In this document: piece after piece, positions 16,436-24,592 of the stretch
Numbering within the stretch: the stretch's first letter is position 1
Layout of the letters: every line of letters begins with the position of its first letter
Assembly: GCA_016934315.1 (NCBI GenBank)
Contig: JAFGSY010000033.1
Location: 1-49,028 of the forward strand
Reading direction: 5' to 3'
Length of the DNA stretch: 49,028 nucleotides
DNA from: Candidatus Anaeroferrophillus wilburensis
Lineage (GTDB): Bacteria > Desulfobacterota > Anaeroferrophillalia > Anaeroferrophillales > Anaeroferrophillaceae
Notes under the pieces: model-generated
Databases searched by the model: none
Told to the model about the DNA's origin: nothing
Seen by the model: the letters and a program-made list of their open reading frames with translations, nothing else
Translations under genes and position numbers: made by a program

Positions 16436-16464
16436 TTGACATCGGGAAACTATTTGTCTATATT
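16436..16464 (+). promoter_or_regulatory. Promoter of the ars operon
   Basis: TTGACA (16436-16441) and TATATT (16459-16464) are separated by exactly 17 bases, a near-consensus promoter directed at arsR. Confidence 0.72.
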
Positions 16465-16474
16465 GCCAAATAGT
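16449..16474. promoter_or_regulatory. Probable ArsR operator O1
   Basis: ACTATTTG (16449-16456) and its exact complement CAAATAGT (16467-16474) flank the -10 box of the arsR promoter with 10 bases between. This is the place and shape expected for an ArsR-family dimer site, which would give autoregulation. Confidence 0.6.
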
Positions 16475-16547
16475 AATACATATCCTTAAAACAGACTGTC
16501 GGCACTAGAATCAGAATGCAACATGAACCAAAACGGACGTTCTAACG

Positions 16548-16862
16548 ATGATTGTTAACAATCCAGATCTTAAGCAAAGGGCAGCGGTTTTCAAAGCCCT
16601 GGCCCACCCTACCCGGCTGTTTATCATCGATGAGCTAGCCAAAACGGAGCAGTGCGTCTGCAAGCTGACTGAAATGATCGGCGCCGACACCTCCACCGTC
16701 TCCCGCCATTTATCGGTTCTCAAAAACGCCGGCATTGTTGATGATGAAAAACGGGGTCTGCAGGTGTTCTATTCGTTGAAAACCCCCTGCATCATAGAAT
16801 TTTTCACCTGCGTGCAGACAGCCGCCGGCCTGTCGGCCGGTAGTGACCAGCTAAAAAGGTAA
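16548..16862 (+). CDS. arsR: ArsR/SmtB-family arsenic-responsive repressor
   Basis: A 104-residue winged-helix repressor. KALAHPTRLFIIDEL and the recognition helix TSTVSRHLSVLKNAGI are typical. It carries a CVC pair in the third helix (C36, C38), as in the ArsR of plasmid R773, and two more cysteines near the C-terminus (C81, C88). The C-terminal pair recalls repressors that sense trivalent organoarsenicals. It should release DNA on binding arsenite or methyl/aryl arsenite and so induce the genes downstream. The first ATG at 16548 is used; no strong ribosome binding site is visible. Confidence 0.92.
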   Translation: MIVNNPDLKQRAAVFKALAHPTRLFIIDELAKTEQCVCKLTEMIGADTSTVSRHLSVLKNAGIVDDEKRGLQVFYSLKTPCIIEFFTCVQTAAGLSAGSDQLKR

Positions 16863-16883
16863 ACAAACTCTTTTTTTCCTCAC

Positions 16884-16907
16884 CTAATTGGCTAATAGGC
16901 CAATTAG
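16884..16907. promoter_or_regulatory. Second perfect inverted repeat, probable ArsR operator O2
   Basis: CTAATTGGC (16884-16892) and GCCAATTAG (16899-16907) form a perfect 9-bp inverted repeat with a 6-base spacer, between arsR and arsP. It could be a second repressor site. A role as a transcript hairpin is also possible. Confidence 0.5.
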
Positions 16908-16946
16908 TCATCGAAATTGGTCTATTTCTCTATAGGGAACTAAAAC

Positions 16947-18245
16947 ATGGACTGGAAACAGGAATTGAAGTCGCTGGCAGCAATTGTTGCCGTTTTTCTG
17001 GCTTGTTTCTACCTGCCCCTTGGCACGCCGCGCTTTGACCAAGCAATGATGGAAGCGCTGCACCTGGTCAAATGGTATGCTCGGGAACACGTTATCCTGT
17101 GCTTGGTGCCGGCCTTTTTCATCGCTGGGGCGATTGCCGTTTTTCTCAGCCAGGCGTCGGTGATGAAATACCTGGGGGCCCGGGCCAACAAGGTACTCGC
17201 CTATGGCGTCGCGTCAGTATCGGGAACCGTCCTGGCAGTCTGCTCATGCACCGTCCTACCCCTGTTTGTCGGCATCTACCGCATGGGCGCCGGCCTCGGG
17301 CCGGCAACCGCCTTTCTCTACGCCGGACCGGCAGTCAATATTCTTTCCATTGTCCTGACGGCCCGGGTCCTGGGCTACCAGATGGGCATTGCCCGGGCAG
17401 TGGGGGCGATCCTCTTCAGTATTATCATCGGCCTGGCGATGCACCTCATCTTCCGCCGGGAAGAGCTGGAAAAAGCAACACTGCAGATGGCGATGCCGGA
17501 ACCGGAGGTCAGCCGGCCATTGTGGCAGAACGGCCTGTTCTTCGCCGCCATGGTGGGCATTCTGGTGTTCGCCAACTGGGGCCGGTCGACGGCCGCCGGC
17601 GGCCTGTGGTATCTGCTCTTTACCTACAAATGGCTGCTGACGGGTGGCTGCTCCCTGGCCCTGGCGATCATCCTGGTGACCTGGTTCGGCATCAAACCCT
17701 GGCAGATGTTCATTGGCGCCAGCCCGGCGATTGCCGCCCTGGTGATGTTTCCGGCTCAGCCCATGATTCCCTTCGTCGCCGGCGTCCTCGGTCTTTCAGC
17801 AATCATCAGCAGACGCGAGGATGAGACCGGTGAATGGTTCAGCCAGGCATGGGGGTTTGCTAAACAGATCCTGCCGCTGTTGTTGTTCGGCGTCCTGATC
17901 GCCGGCGCCCTCCTTGGCCGTCCCAATCATGAAGGCCTGGTTCCCGCAGCCTGGGTCAGTTCGGCGGTGGGCGGCAATTCATTGTCGGCCAATTTCTTCG
18001 CCTCCTTTGCCGGCGCATTCATGTATTTTGCCACCCTGACCGAAGTCCCGATCCTGCAGGGGCTGATCGGCAACGGCATGGGCAAAGGGCCAGCCCTGGC
18101 TTTGCTGCTGGCCGGGCCGGCGCTGTCGCTGCCCAACATGCTGGTCATCCGCAGCGCCATGGGGACGCAAAAAACAGTGGTCTTTGTAACGCTGGTGGTG
18201 GTCATGGCGACCATTTCCGGCATGATCTATGGAACTTTTTTTTAA
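16947..18245 (+). CDS. arsP: Organoarsenical efflux permease (ArsP/DUF318 family)
   Basis: An inner-membrane permease of 432 residues with about ten predicted membrane segments. The family signature CSCTVLPLF is present, with C99 and C101 in a membrane loop, and AGPAVNILSIVLTARVLG follows. ArsP proteins export trivalent organoarsenicals such as methylarsenite and reduced roxarsone. Other DUF318 permeases have unknown substrates, but the arsR upstream and arsEFG-like genes downstream make arsenic by far the best guess. The gene is 84 bases after arsR, and its end lies 13 bases before the next start. Confidence 0.87.
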   Translation: MDWKQELKSLAAIVAVFLACFYLPLGTPRFDQAMMEALHLVKWYAREHVILCLVPAFFIAGAIAVFLSQASVMKYLGARANKVLAYGVASVSGTVLAVCSCTVLPLFVGIYRMGAGLGPATAFLYAGPAVNILSIVLTARVLGYQMGIARAVGAILFSIIIGLAMHLIFRREELEKATLQMAMPEPEVSRPLWQNGLFFAAMVGILVFANWGRSTAAGGLWYLLFTYKWLLTGGCSLALAIILVTWFGIKPWQMFIGASPAIAALVMFPAQPMIPFVAGVLGLSAIISRREDETGEWFSQAWGFAKQILPLLLFGVLIAGALLGRPNHEGLVPAAWVSSAVGGNSLSANFFASFAGAFMYFATLTEVPILQGLIGNGMGKGPALALLLAGPALSLPNMLVIRSAMGTQKTVVFVTLVVVMATISGMIYGTFF

Positions 18246-18258
18246 CCTGGAGGAGACA

Positions 18259-18492
18259 ATGAAAAAAATTCAGATTCTCGGCACCGGCTGCAAAAAGTGC
18301 CAGCAGCTGGCTGAAAACGCCCAGACTGCCGCCAACACTCTCGGGCTTGACTATGAGCTGGTGAAGGTGACGGACATCGGCGAAATCGTCAGCTTCGGCG
18401 TCATGATGACCCCGGCGCTGGCGGTAAATGGGGAAGTAAAATCGTCCGGCAAGGTTCTGTCACCCGAGGCAATCACCAAGCTGCTTGCTTAA
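18259..18492 (+). CDS. Small cytoplasmic thioredoxin-like protein (TM0996 family, ArsE-like)
   Basis: A 77-residue thioredoxin-fold protein of the TM0996/MTH895 redox-active disulfide family, with CKKC (C11, C14) and the cis-proline segment MMTPALAVNGEV. It has no signal peptide, so it works in the cytoplasm. GGAGG stands before the ATG at 18259. By position it corresponds to ArsE of the arsEFG operon described in Shewanella putrefaciens, which is involved in reducing nitrated aryl arsenicals. It probably passes electrons to a partner encoded nearby. Confidence 0.87.
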   Translation: MKKIQILGTGCKKCQQLAENAQTAANTLGLDYELVKVTDIGEIVSFGVMMTPALAVNGEVKSSGKVLSPEAITKLLA

Positions 18493-18550
18493 TGGCCTGT
18501 CGGTAACACAGAGGAGATAATGATACCATGTTCAATCTGGAGAAATACAG

Positions 18551-19036
18551 ATGAGAAAGACCAGCATTATCCTGACAGTTGCGGCATTGGTAATCTTTCT
18601 GGCGGGAGCAGGTGTAATACACTTGGCAAAAACTGCCGCCGCTGAAACCGACAATCCCTTGACGGTCAAATCGCCTTCTGCAAGCCGGACAACCAACACG
18701 ATTATCGCCTATTATTTCCACGGCAACCGGCGCTGCTCCACCTGCCGCAAGATCGAGTCCTATACCCTTGAAGCCCTGCAGGAGCATTTTGCCAAGGAGT
18801 TGTCAAGCGGCCTGCTGGTGTGGCGGCCGGTGAATACCGACCAGCGGGAACACGAACATTTCGTCAAGGAGTTCAAGCTCACCAATCGCGCCGTTGTCCT
18901 GGTAAACATGGTTGACGGCCGGCAGACGCGGTGGCAGAATCTTGACCGGATCTGGACCATGGTCCGCAACCAAGCAGCGTTCAAGGAGTATGTTCAGCTG
19001 CGAACCAGGAACTTCATGGACGAAAAACAGCCATGA
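18551..19036 (+). CDS. arsF: ArsF-family exported thioredoxin-like protein
   Basis: A 161-residue protein with an N-terminal membrane anchor or signal peptide (about residues 5-30). The domain that follows is thioredoxin-like with a CSTC motif (C62, C65 in YYFHGNRRCSTCRKIES). This matches the ArsF family, annotated as a subunit for reduction of nitrophenyl arsenicals. The redox motif should face the periplasm. Its stop overlaps the start of arsG by 4 bases (ATGA), so the two are coupled. Confidence 0.85.
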   Translation: MRKTSIILTVAALVIFLAGAGVIHLAKTAAAETDNPLTVKSPSASRTTNTIIAYYFHGNRRCSTCRKIESYTLEALQEHFAKELSSGLLVWRPVNTDQREHEHFVKEFKLTNRAVVLVNMVDGRQTRWQNLDRIWTMVRNQAAFKEYVQLRTRNFMDEKQP

Positions 19037-19731
19037 CTGAACTGCTCACCGGCATGGTGACTGCGCTCTGGCTGGGAATCATCACCTCCATCAGTCCCTG
19101 CCCCCTGGCCACCAATGTTGCCGCCATATCGTTCATCGCCAGGCACGTCGGCAGTCCTGCCAGGGTCTGGATGAGCGGCATTGTCTATGCGGCCGGCCGG
19201 GTAGCGGCCTATGTGCTGCTGGGGGCGCTGCTGGTTGCCAGCCTGCTGTCGGCTCCCGGGGTTTCCCATTTTCTGCAGAAATACATGAATCAGCTGCTCG
19301 GCCCCGTCCTGCTGATCACCGGCCTGGTGCTGCTGGGCGCTGTCCTATCTGCCCTCCCCGGCCTGGGAATCGGCAGCCGGCTGCAGCGGGTGGGAGAGCA
19401 CTGGGGCCTGGGAGGAGCCGGACTGCTGGGCATCGTCTTTGCCCTCTCCTTCTGTCCGGTGTCGGCGGCGCTTTTTTTCGGCAGTTTGCTGCCCCTGGCC
19501 CTGCGGTTCGAGTCCAGCATCATGATCCCTTCCCTCTACGGGCTGGGGACCGGCCTGCCGGTGTTGATCTTTGCAATCCTGATCGCAGGGAGCACCCATT
19601 CGGTGGGCAGGTTTTTCAACCGGCTGACCGTCTTCGAGCGCTGGGCCCGGCGGCTTACCGGCCTCATCTTCCTGGCGGTGGGAATCTACTACTGCCTCAT
19701 CTACAATTTCGCGGCTTTCGCCTCCACCTGA
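19033..19731 (+). CDS. arsG: ArsG-family permease, CcdA/DsbD-like
   Basis: A membrane protein of 232 residues with about six segments. It has the two Cys-Pro sites of CcdA/DsbD-type electron carriers: C23 in SISPCPLATN and C141 in ALSFCPVSAALFFG. In S. putrefaciens ArsG is described as the efflux permease for trivalent aryl arsenicals. The retained cysteines suggest it can also move electrons from the cytoplasmic redoxin to the exported ArsF. It is the last gene of the operon and faces the convergent DUF4340 gene after 49 bases. Confidence 0.83.
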   Translation: MTELLTGMVTALWLGIITSISPCPLATNVAAISFIARHVGSPARVWMSGIVYAAGRVAAYVLLGALLVASLLSAPGVSHFLQKYMNQLLGPVLLITGLVLLGAVLSALPGLGIGSRLQRVGEHWGLGGAGLLGIVFALSFCPVSAALFFGSLLPLALRFESSIMIPSLYGLGTGLPVLIFAILIAGSTHSVGRFFNRLTVFERWARRLTGLIFLAVGIYYCLIYNFAAFAST

Positions 19732-19780
19732 ACAGTTGCAACAACTGGCCGATCAGGCGCACATAAACAGGGCGGCCTCC

Positions 19781-20356
19781 TTACTTGGTCTCCAGTTCAC
19801 TCTCTGCCGCCGGCGGCTGTTCCTGCTTCTCTTCGGCAGCTTGGCAGTAGTCTTCCGGTTGGCGGGCAAACAGGTGACCGAACAGACCGTTGATCCGATA
19901 GACTTGCGGGCCATCCAGCCGGCGGACGTAGGTATGGAGAAAATCCGCCGCCACCTTACCCACCACCAGGCCCACCGGTCCCGCTGTCGTTTCGCCGCGG
20001 ATGACCGTTCCCTTTTCCTCGTCAACATGATAGAGGGGTGCTTTTTCGCGGTCGTCAGTAACCAGGTCACTCAACTCCAGCCCCTGCAGGGCGACAATCA
20101 TACCGGTCACCAGCTCCTCTTTCACCTGACAGTCAGGCTGACCGGCCAGCTGCCAGCGGCCATCCTGCCGGACCAGCACTACCAGCTCCTTCTCCGGTGC
20201 CGCCACCTCAAGTTTTTGCCAGTCTTCCTGGCCAAAAGCGGCATACGGCTGTCTGCCGCGGTCGCCGCCACGGCTGCCGCCATGGAATGCAAACCAGTAA
20301 ACCGCGCCAGCAGCCAGCAAAAGGACCACCACCAGCAGCATATTTTTACTTTTCAT
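19781..20356 (-). CDS. DUF4340-domain membrane-anchored protein
   Basis: A 191-residue protein with one N-terminal membrane segment (LLVVVLLLAAGAVYWFAF) and a DUF4340-type periplasmic domain containing the usual repeat of substrate-like strands (DGRWQLAG, TTAGPVGLVVGKV, YVRRLDGPQVYRING). It ends in a Glu/Gln-rich tail. DUF4340 proteins commonly follow GldG-type genes, as here, and probably work with the exporter; the function is not known. The ATG at 20356 has AAGG 9 bases upstream. It is the last gene of the ABC operon. Confidence 0.8.
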   Translation of the reverse strand: MKSKNMLLVVVLLLAAGAVYWFAFHGGSRGGDRGRQPYAAFGQEDWQKLEVAAPEKELVVLVRQDGRWQLAGQPDCQVKEELVTGMIVALQGLELSDLVTDDREKAPLYHVDEEKGTVIRGETTAGPVGLVVGKVAADFLHTYVRRLDGPQVYRINGLFGHLFARQPEDYCQAAEEKQEQPPAAESELETK

Positions 20357-20392
20357 GATCTCCACCTTCTCCTGTTTCGCAATCCGGCAGCC

Positions 20393-22051
20393 TCACTGGA
20401 GGAGGCGTTCCACCCGGCGTTTGATCCGCTGCCACCGCCAGCGCCAGCGGATCAGGCCGATGATAATCAGCAGCAGCGGCACCAGGAGAATATTGGCATA
20501 GGCCACCATCTGCTGCCAGAGGGGATCAATCTCGGTCAAGGGCCGACTTCCGAGCCCTCGGGAGCGGATGCCGATCAGTCCCTGATCCTGCAGCAGCCAG
20601 TCGACAGCATTGAAGAAGAAAGAGGCCATCAGCCCGTCGAGATAATCATCTTTCATGAAGCTGCTGCAACCGACCACCAGGATGCGGCCTTGACCGGTGG
20701 CGGCGACCAGGTTTTTTTGCAGCTCTTCGGGGGCCGTTTTCGCTTTGGCTGTTTCGACAGTTTTCAGGTCCTCTTCCGCTACCGCAGATTCCTCTTTCCC
20801 CGCCGGCGGCGCCACAGGCAGCGGCCGGTCGGCAAAGTAACTCTTCAGCTCACCGGTTACCGCCGCGGCCACCACATAGGGGCCTTCATGAAAGCCGGAG
20901 ACATCAGGCTGGGTATAGGGGTCAATGGAAAACTCCTTGGTCTGCAGTTTACTCTGCGCCGATGAACGGACCAGCCAGGTAAACTCTCCGGCAGCGCCAT
21001 CCACTTGCTCCACCGTGCTGACAAAGGGGAAATGAAGATTCTGAAAGTCGGAAACCATCACCTGATCATGGTTCACATCGACGAGGCTGGGGAAGAGGGG
21101 ATAGTTGACCAGGTTTGAAACCATGAACTGCCCCTGGCGGCTCTGGACAGTAATCCGCTCATTGCGGGCATCCATCAGCAGGTCGGTGTTGATCCGCACG
21201 CCATAAGCCTGCAGCAGGTCGTTGAGATTATTTTCCTGGTTGCGCCAGGCGGCCATCACCTGCAGATTGGTCTCCAGAGGACTGGCGAAAAAGGCCACCC
21301 CTTTGCCGGCCATAACATAGCGATCAATGAGCAGCAGTTGCCAGGGCGTCAGCTTCTTTTCCGGCGCCAGCACCACCAGGGCATCGGCCGGCTCGCCCAG
21401 GGTTTTCTCCTCGGCAAGATCAAGAAATTCCACCGTATGCTGCTGTTCCAGGGCCTGGATAAGCTGGCTCAGTTCTCTTCTGGCCCGCGGAATATTGCCG
21501 CTGGCAATGGCCACCCGCGGCTGCCGTTCGGCTGTCAGTTTTTTCATCAGGCTGGTAAACTTATAATCCAGGTCCTCGGTCTTCTGGACGTAGGGAATCA
21601 CCTCGTTTTTGTCCTGGTAGTAGAACGCCATCCCCAGGTAGCAGTTTTTCACCTCCAGTTTATTGCTGGATACATCGGTCAGCTGAATCTGCGGGATGCC
21701 GATCATCTGCATCTGCTTCTTCAGTTCGGGGTCCAGGTCAGGGTCGACAAACTCATAACGCAGGCGACTGCCGGTGAACACCTGGTATTCCTCCAGCTTT
21801 TCGGCAATATAGCGGCGGTAGTCGCTGTAGGGAAAGGGCAGCTCGGTGGAAAAATAGACTTTGACTTGGAGCGGATCTTCGAGGCTTGCCAGCAGTTCCC
21901 GGGTATAGGAGGGCACCGTGTAGATCTGCCCGTCACTGAGATCGTAGCGCTGATAATACCGCTGAGAGATCAGGTTGACAAACACCAGAATCCCCGCCAG
22001 GGCCAGCAGGGCAATGAAGGCATTGACGCCATATCTTCTTTTCATATCCAT
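20393..22051 (-). CDS. GldG-like ABC-exporter auxiliary protein
   Basis: A 552-residue protein with an N-terminal membrane helix (about 10-30), a long extracytoplasmic domain of the GldG/ABC_transp_aux family (RYDLSDGQIYTVPSYTRELLASLEDPLQVKVYFS, ALVVLAPEKKLTPWQ), an acidic low-complexity stretch near 420, and a second membrane helix near the C-terminus (LLVPLLLIIIGLIRWRW). With the two genes upstream it forms a Gld-type ABC system. Outside Bacteroidota these operons are common but the substrate is unknown. The ATG at 22051 overlaps the end of the permease gene and has GGAGG before it. Confidence 0.87.
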   Translation of the reverse strand: MDMKRRYGVNAFIALLALAGILVFVNLISQRYYQRYDLSDGQIYTVPSYTRELLASLEDPLQVKVYFSTELPFPYSDYRRYIAEKLEEYQVFTGSRLRYEFVDPDLDPELKKQMQMIGIPQIQLTDVSSNKLEVKNCYLGMAFYYQDKNEVIPYVQKTEDLDYKFTSLMKKLTAERQPRVAIASGNIPRARRELSQLIQALEQQHTVEFLDLAEEKTLGEPADALVVLAPEKKLTPWQLLLIDRYVMAGKGVAFFASPLETNLQVMAAWRNQENNLNDLLQAYGVRINTDLLMDARNERITVQSRQGQFMVSNLVNYPLFPSLVDVNHDQVMVSDFQNLHFPFVSTVEQVDGAAGEFTWLVRSSAQSKLQTKEFSIDPYTQPDVSGFHEGPYVVAAAVTGELKSYFADRPLPVAPPAGKEESAVAEEDLKTVETAKAKTAPEELQKNLVAATGQGRILVVGCSSFMKDDYLDGLMASFFFNAVDWLLQDQGLIGIRSRGLGSRPLTEIDPLWQQMVAYANILLVPLLLIIIGLIRWRWRWQRIKRRVERLLQ

Positions 22052-22053
22052 GA

Positions 22054-22767
22054 CTATCCCCTCCACTTCCGACGTTGAACCAGGTAGAGGGACCAGGCAA
22101 AAAAGAACATGACCACACTCAGGTAATAGATCAGATCACGGCTGTCGATAACTCCCCGGGACAGGGCTTTGAAATGGTTGTCGACACTGAGAAAACCGGC
22201 CATCCGGGCAATGGCGGGCGGCATCCAGACAATAAATTTATCGAGGATAAAGAAGCAGAAGGAAACCAGAAAGCTGAGGATAAAGGCCGACAGCTGGCTG
22301 TTGACCATGGTACTGGCCCAGAGGCCGATTGCCAGGTAGAGAGCCCCCATGAGGAGCAAACCGAGATAACCGGTGGCCAGTGCCCCCAGGTCGGGCTGGC
22401 CCAGGGCGAGGATGGTCAGAGCATAGGGAAAGGTCAGCAGCACCGCCAGCGACATCAGCAGACAGGCGGCGGCATACTTGCCGGCCAGCACCGCAAAAGA
22501 GGTCACTGGATAGGTGAACAGCAGTTCCGCCGTGCCGCTTTTCTGCTCCTCGGCCACCAGTCCCATGCTGATTGACGGCGCAAAAAAGATAAACATCAGC
22601 GGCGCCATACTGAAAAAACCGCGCAGCGATGCCTGCTGGTCAAAAAAGAGGTTGGCGGAAAAGAACCAGCCACAGATCAACAAATAGACAACGATAACGA
22701 TGTAGGCAACCGGCGAATTAAAGAAAGCGGCTAATTCACGGGCACCAATAGTCCATATCTTTCTCAT
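22054..22767 (-). CDS. ABC-2 type permease (GldF-like)
   Basis: A 237-residue integral membrane protein with six predicted segments and the ABC-2 signature region (SMGLVAEEQKSGTAELLFTYPV). It begins with MRKIWTIGARELAAFFNSPVAY, typical of GldF-like permeases. It forms the channel of an exporter with the ATPase encoded immediately upstream, whose stop it overlaps by 4 bases, and the GldG-like protein downstream. Confidence 0.9.
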   Translation of the reverse strand: MRKIWTIGARELAAFFNSPVAYIVIVVYLLICGWFFSANLFFDQQASLRGFFSMAPLMFIFFAPSISMGLVAEEQKSGTAELLFTYPVTSFAVLAGKYAAACLLMSLAVLLTFPYALTILALGQPDLGALATGYLGLLLMGALYLAIGLWASTMVNSQLSAFILSFLVSFCFFILDKFIVWMPPAIARMAGFLSVDNHFKALSRGVIDSRDLIYYLSVVMFFFAWSLYLVQRRKWRG

Positions 22768-23738
22768 GCCACCCTCCTGCTCTCCGCCTTGGCTGCAGGT
22801 TCACCCAGGGTCAATTGTTTAAAAACATCTTCAAGGCTCAGCTGGTGCCGGTAGAGCTCCAGCAGGGGCCAGTTTTCCTGCCGGACAACCCCATAGACCA
22901 GCTCCCGCAGATCTCCTTCGCCTCCCTTCCGGCCTTTGACGAGCAGGCTGGTGGTCCCCGGCTCACCGGCCGCCTGGTGGCTGACGGCGGCCACCGTGGG
23001 AATGGCAGCCAGTTTTTCCCGGCAGCCCTCGGGCTCACCTTTCAGCTCCACCCGGATAAGCTCTTCGCCGCCGGCCCGGGACGCCAGTTCGTCCGGCGAT
23101 CCGTCAGCCACCAGGCGGCCCCGGTTCATAATCAGAATCCGGTCACAGGTACTCTGTACCTCCGGCAGAATGTGGGTGCTGAGGATCAGGGTTTTTTCCG
23201 CCCCCAGGGTTTTGATCAGGGAGCGGATTTCACCGATCTGGTTGGGGTCAAGACCGGAGGTCGGCTCATCCAGGATCAGTACCGGCGGATCGTGGACAAT
23301 GGCCTGGGCCAGCCCCAGGCGTTGACGGTAACCCTTGGAAAGGGTTCCGGTTTTTTTTTCCAGCACCTTTTCCAGACCGCAGACCCGGATCACCGTCCGC
23401 ATCCGGTCACGCACCCTGGAGGCCGGAACCTCGCGCATACGTACTGCGAAGAGGAGCTGATCAAGGACATTCATCTCATCATAGAGGGGATTGCTTTCCG
23501 GCAGATAGCCGAGGGAGCGACGGACGGCAAGGGAATCAGTCAGCACATCATGGCCAGCGATGGCAACGGTACCGGCAGAGGGCGACAGGTAGCCGGTCAA
23601 CATCTTCATGGTGGTGCTCTTGCCGGCCCCGTTGGGACCCAGGAGGCCGAGAATCTGGCCCTTCGGTACCGTAAAGGAAATATCGTTGACCGCCGGCACC
23701 CGGTCAAACTGTTTGCTCAACGATGTTACAGTAATCAT
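22764..23738 (-). CDS. ABC transporter ATP-binding protein (GldA-like)
   Basis: A 324-residue ATPase. Walker A is GPNGAGKST, the Q-loop lies near YLPESNPLYDEM, the signature is LSKGYRQRLGLAQA, Walker B is LILDEPTSGLD, and the switch histidine lies in STHILPE. A C-terminal ~100-residue extension (ELIRVELKGE...) is usual for the GldA/CcmA-like class. The ATG at 23738 has GAGGAA 7 bases upstream; a longer in-frame extension is not conserved in type. It is the first gene of the exporter operon. Confidence 0.93.
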   Translation of the reverse strand: MITVTSLSKQFDRVPAVNDISFTVPKGQILGLLGPNGAGKSTTMKMLTGYLSPSAGTVAIAGHDVLTDSLAVRRSLGYLPESNPLYDEMNVLDQLLFAVRMREVPASRVRDRMRTVIRVCGLEKVLEKKTGTLSKGYRQRLGLAQAIVHDPPVLILDEPTSGLDPNQIGEIRSLIKTLGAEKTLILSTHILPEVQSTCDRILIMNRGRLVADGSPDELASRAGGEELIRVELKGEPEGCREKLAAIPTVAAVSHQAAGEPGTTSLLVKGRKGGEGDLRELVYGVVRQENWPLLELYRHQLSLEDVFKQLTLGEPAAKAESRRVA

Positions 23739-23844
23739 AGAGACATTCCTCAGTAGAAAATACCATGGCAAAGCTCTTGCGGGCAACCTCGCACCAACTT
23801 CCTGCACGCCTTACCACACATCCATCAAATCAGGAACCAAGGAA

Positions 23845-23872
23845 AATATAGGTTTTAGCCGTTCTTTGTCAA
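23845..23872 (-). promoter_or_regulatory. Promoter of the GldAFG-type operon
   Basis: On the minus strand TTGACA (23872-23867) and TATATT (23850-23845) are 16 bases apart, about 100 bases before the ATPase start. Confidence 0.6.
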
Positions 23873-23924
23873 GAGGATACGGGAAGCAAAAAAAGCGAGA
23901 AATTATTTTTTACCAATTTCCCTC

Positions 23925-23953
23925 TTGACAGCATCACATTTCCATGTTAATCA
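23925..23953 (+). promoter_or_regulatory. Promoter of the zinc-ribbon protein gene
   Basis: TTGACA (23925-23930) is followed after 17 bases by TAATCA (23948-23953), in an A+T-rich stretch about 65 bases before the start codon. It is divergent from the ABC-operon promoter. Confidence 0.5.
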
Positions 23954-24017
23954 TGATTAATTAAATAAATTTAGTCTCATTTAAGACTACCCACCATACC
24001 ATAGGAGGAGTAAGACC

Positions 24018-24464
24018 ATGTGCATGAAAATTGAATTCACCTGTCAGTGCAGCAGCGAAAAGGCTCAATTCAACAACATGAATAACATCCTGCCCCCTTC
24101 GGTTATTGAGAACGTCTACTGCCCTTCCTGCAGCAGCAAGGTAGCGGTCAATTCGGAAACCATGCTGGTGGACAACGGCTGGATCATCGAATATGACATG
24201 CCGCAGATACAATATCTGCTGGCCAAGGTTGGCATCCCGGAAAGCCAGATTACACCGGAATTTGTCTTTGACGAACGCTATTCCACTTGGCAGGGAGTCA
24301 CACCGACCGACATGGAACAGAGCATCAGGGAACGGGAAAAAATGCTTGAAATTGCCAAGGTTGACAAGCGCAGATATGCGGAAACCTTGAAAGAATGGAG
24401 CATCACCCGGATGAAAAACTTCATGGAAGCCGGCTGGCGCAAGGCCCAGCCAACGGCCGGATAA
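24018..24464 (+). CDS. Hypothetical protein with CxC...CxxC zinc-ribbon
   Basis: A 148-residue soluble protein. Four cysteines near the N-terminus (C9, C11, C35, C38; FTCQCSS and YCPSCSS) probably bind zinc. The middle part is acidic and hydrophobic, and the last ~50 residues form a charged helix (MEQSIREREKMLEIAKVDKR). I do not recognise the family. It has its own promoter, a strong GGAGGAG ribosome binding site and a classical terminator, so it is a well-expressed single-gene unit. Confidence 0.8.
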   Translation: MCMKIEFTCQCSSEKAQFNNMNNILPPSVIENVYCPSCSSKVAVNSETMLVDNGWIIEYDMPQIQYLLAKVGIPESQITPEFVFDERYSTWQGVTPTDMEQSIREREKMLEIAKVDKRRYAETLKEWSITRMKNFMEAGWRKAQPTAG

Positions 24465-24504
24465 ACACTTCTTTTCATAACCCCCTCCCCTCCTTTTTCG
24501 TTGG

Positions 24505-24539
24505 ACCGGTGAGCGTATCTATGCTCACCGGTTTTTTTT
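24505..24539 (+). terminator. Rho-independent terminator
   Basis: A perfect 10-bp stem (ACCGGTGAGC at 24505-24514 with GCTCACCGGT at 24523-24532) with an 8-base loop runs into a tract of eight T. It is 40 bases after the zinc-ribbon gene. Confidence 0.9.
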
Positions 24540-24592
24540 ACTCCATGAACCATGAACATTGATGAACTCGTAACAACTGGAAAACACCTTGA

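Noticed and set aside
19733-19747. CAGTTG-CAA-CAACTG hairpin after arsG as a terminator
   Set aside because: The stem is only six pairs with a three-base loop and no T tract follows on either strand.
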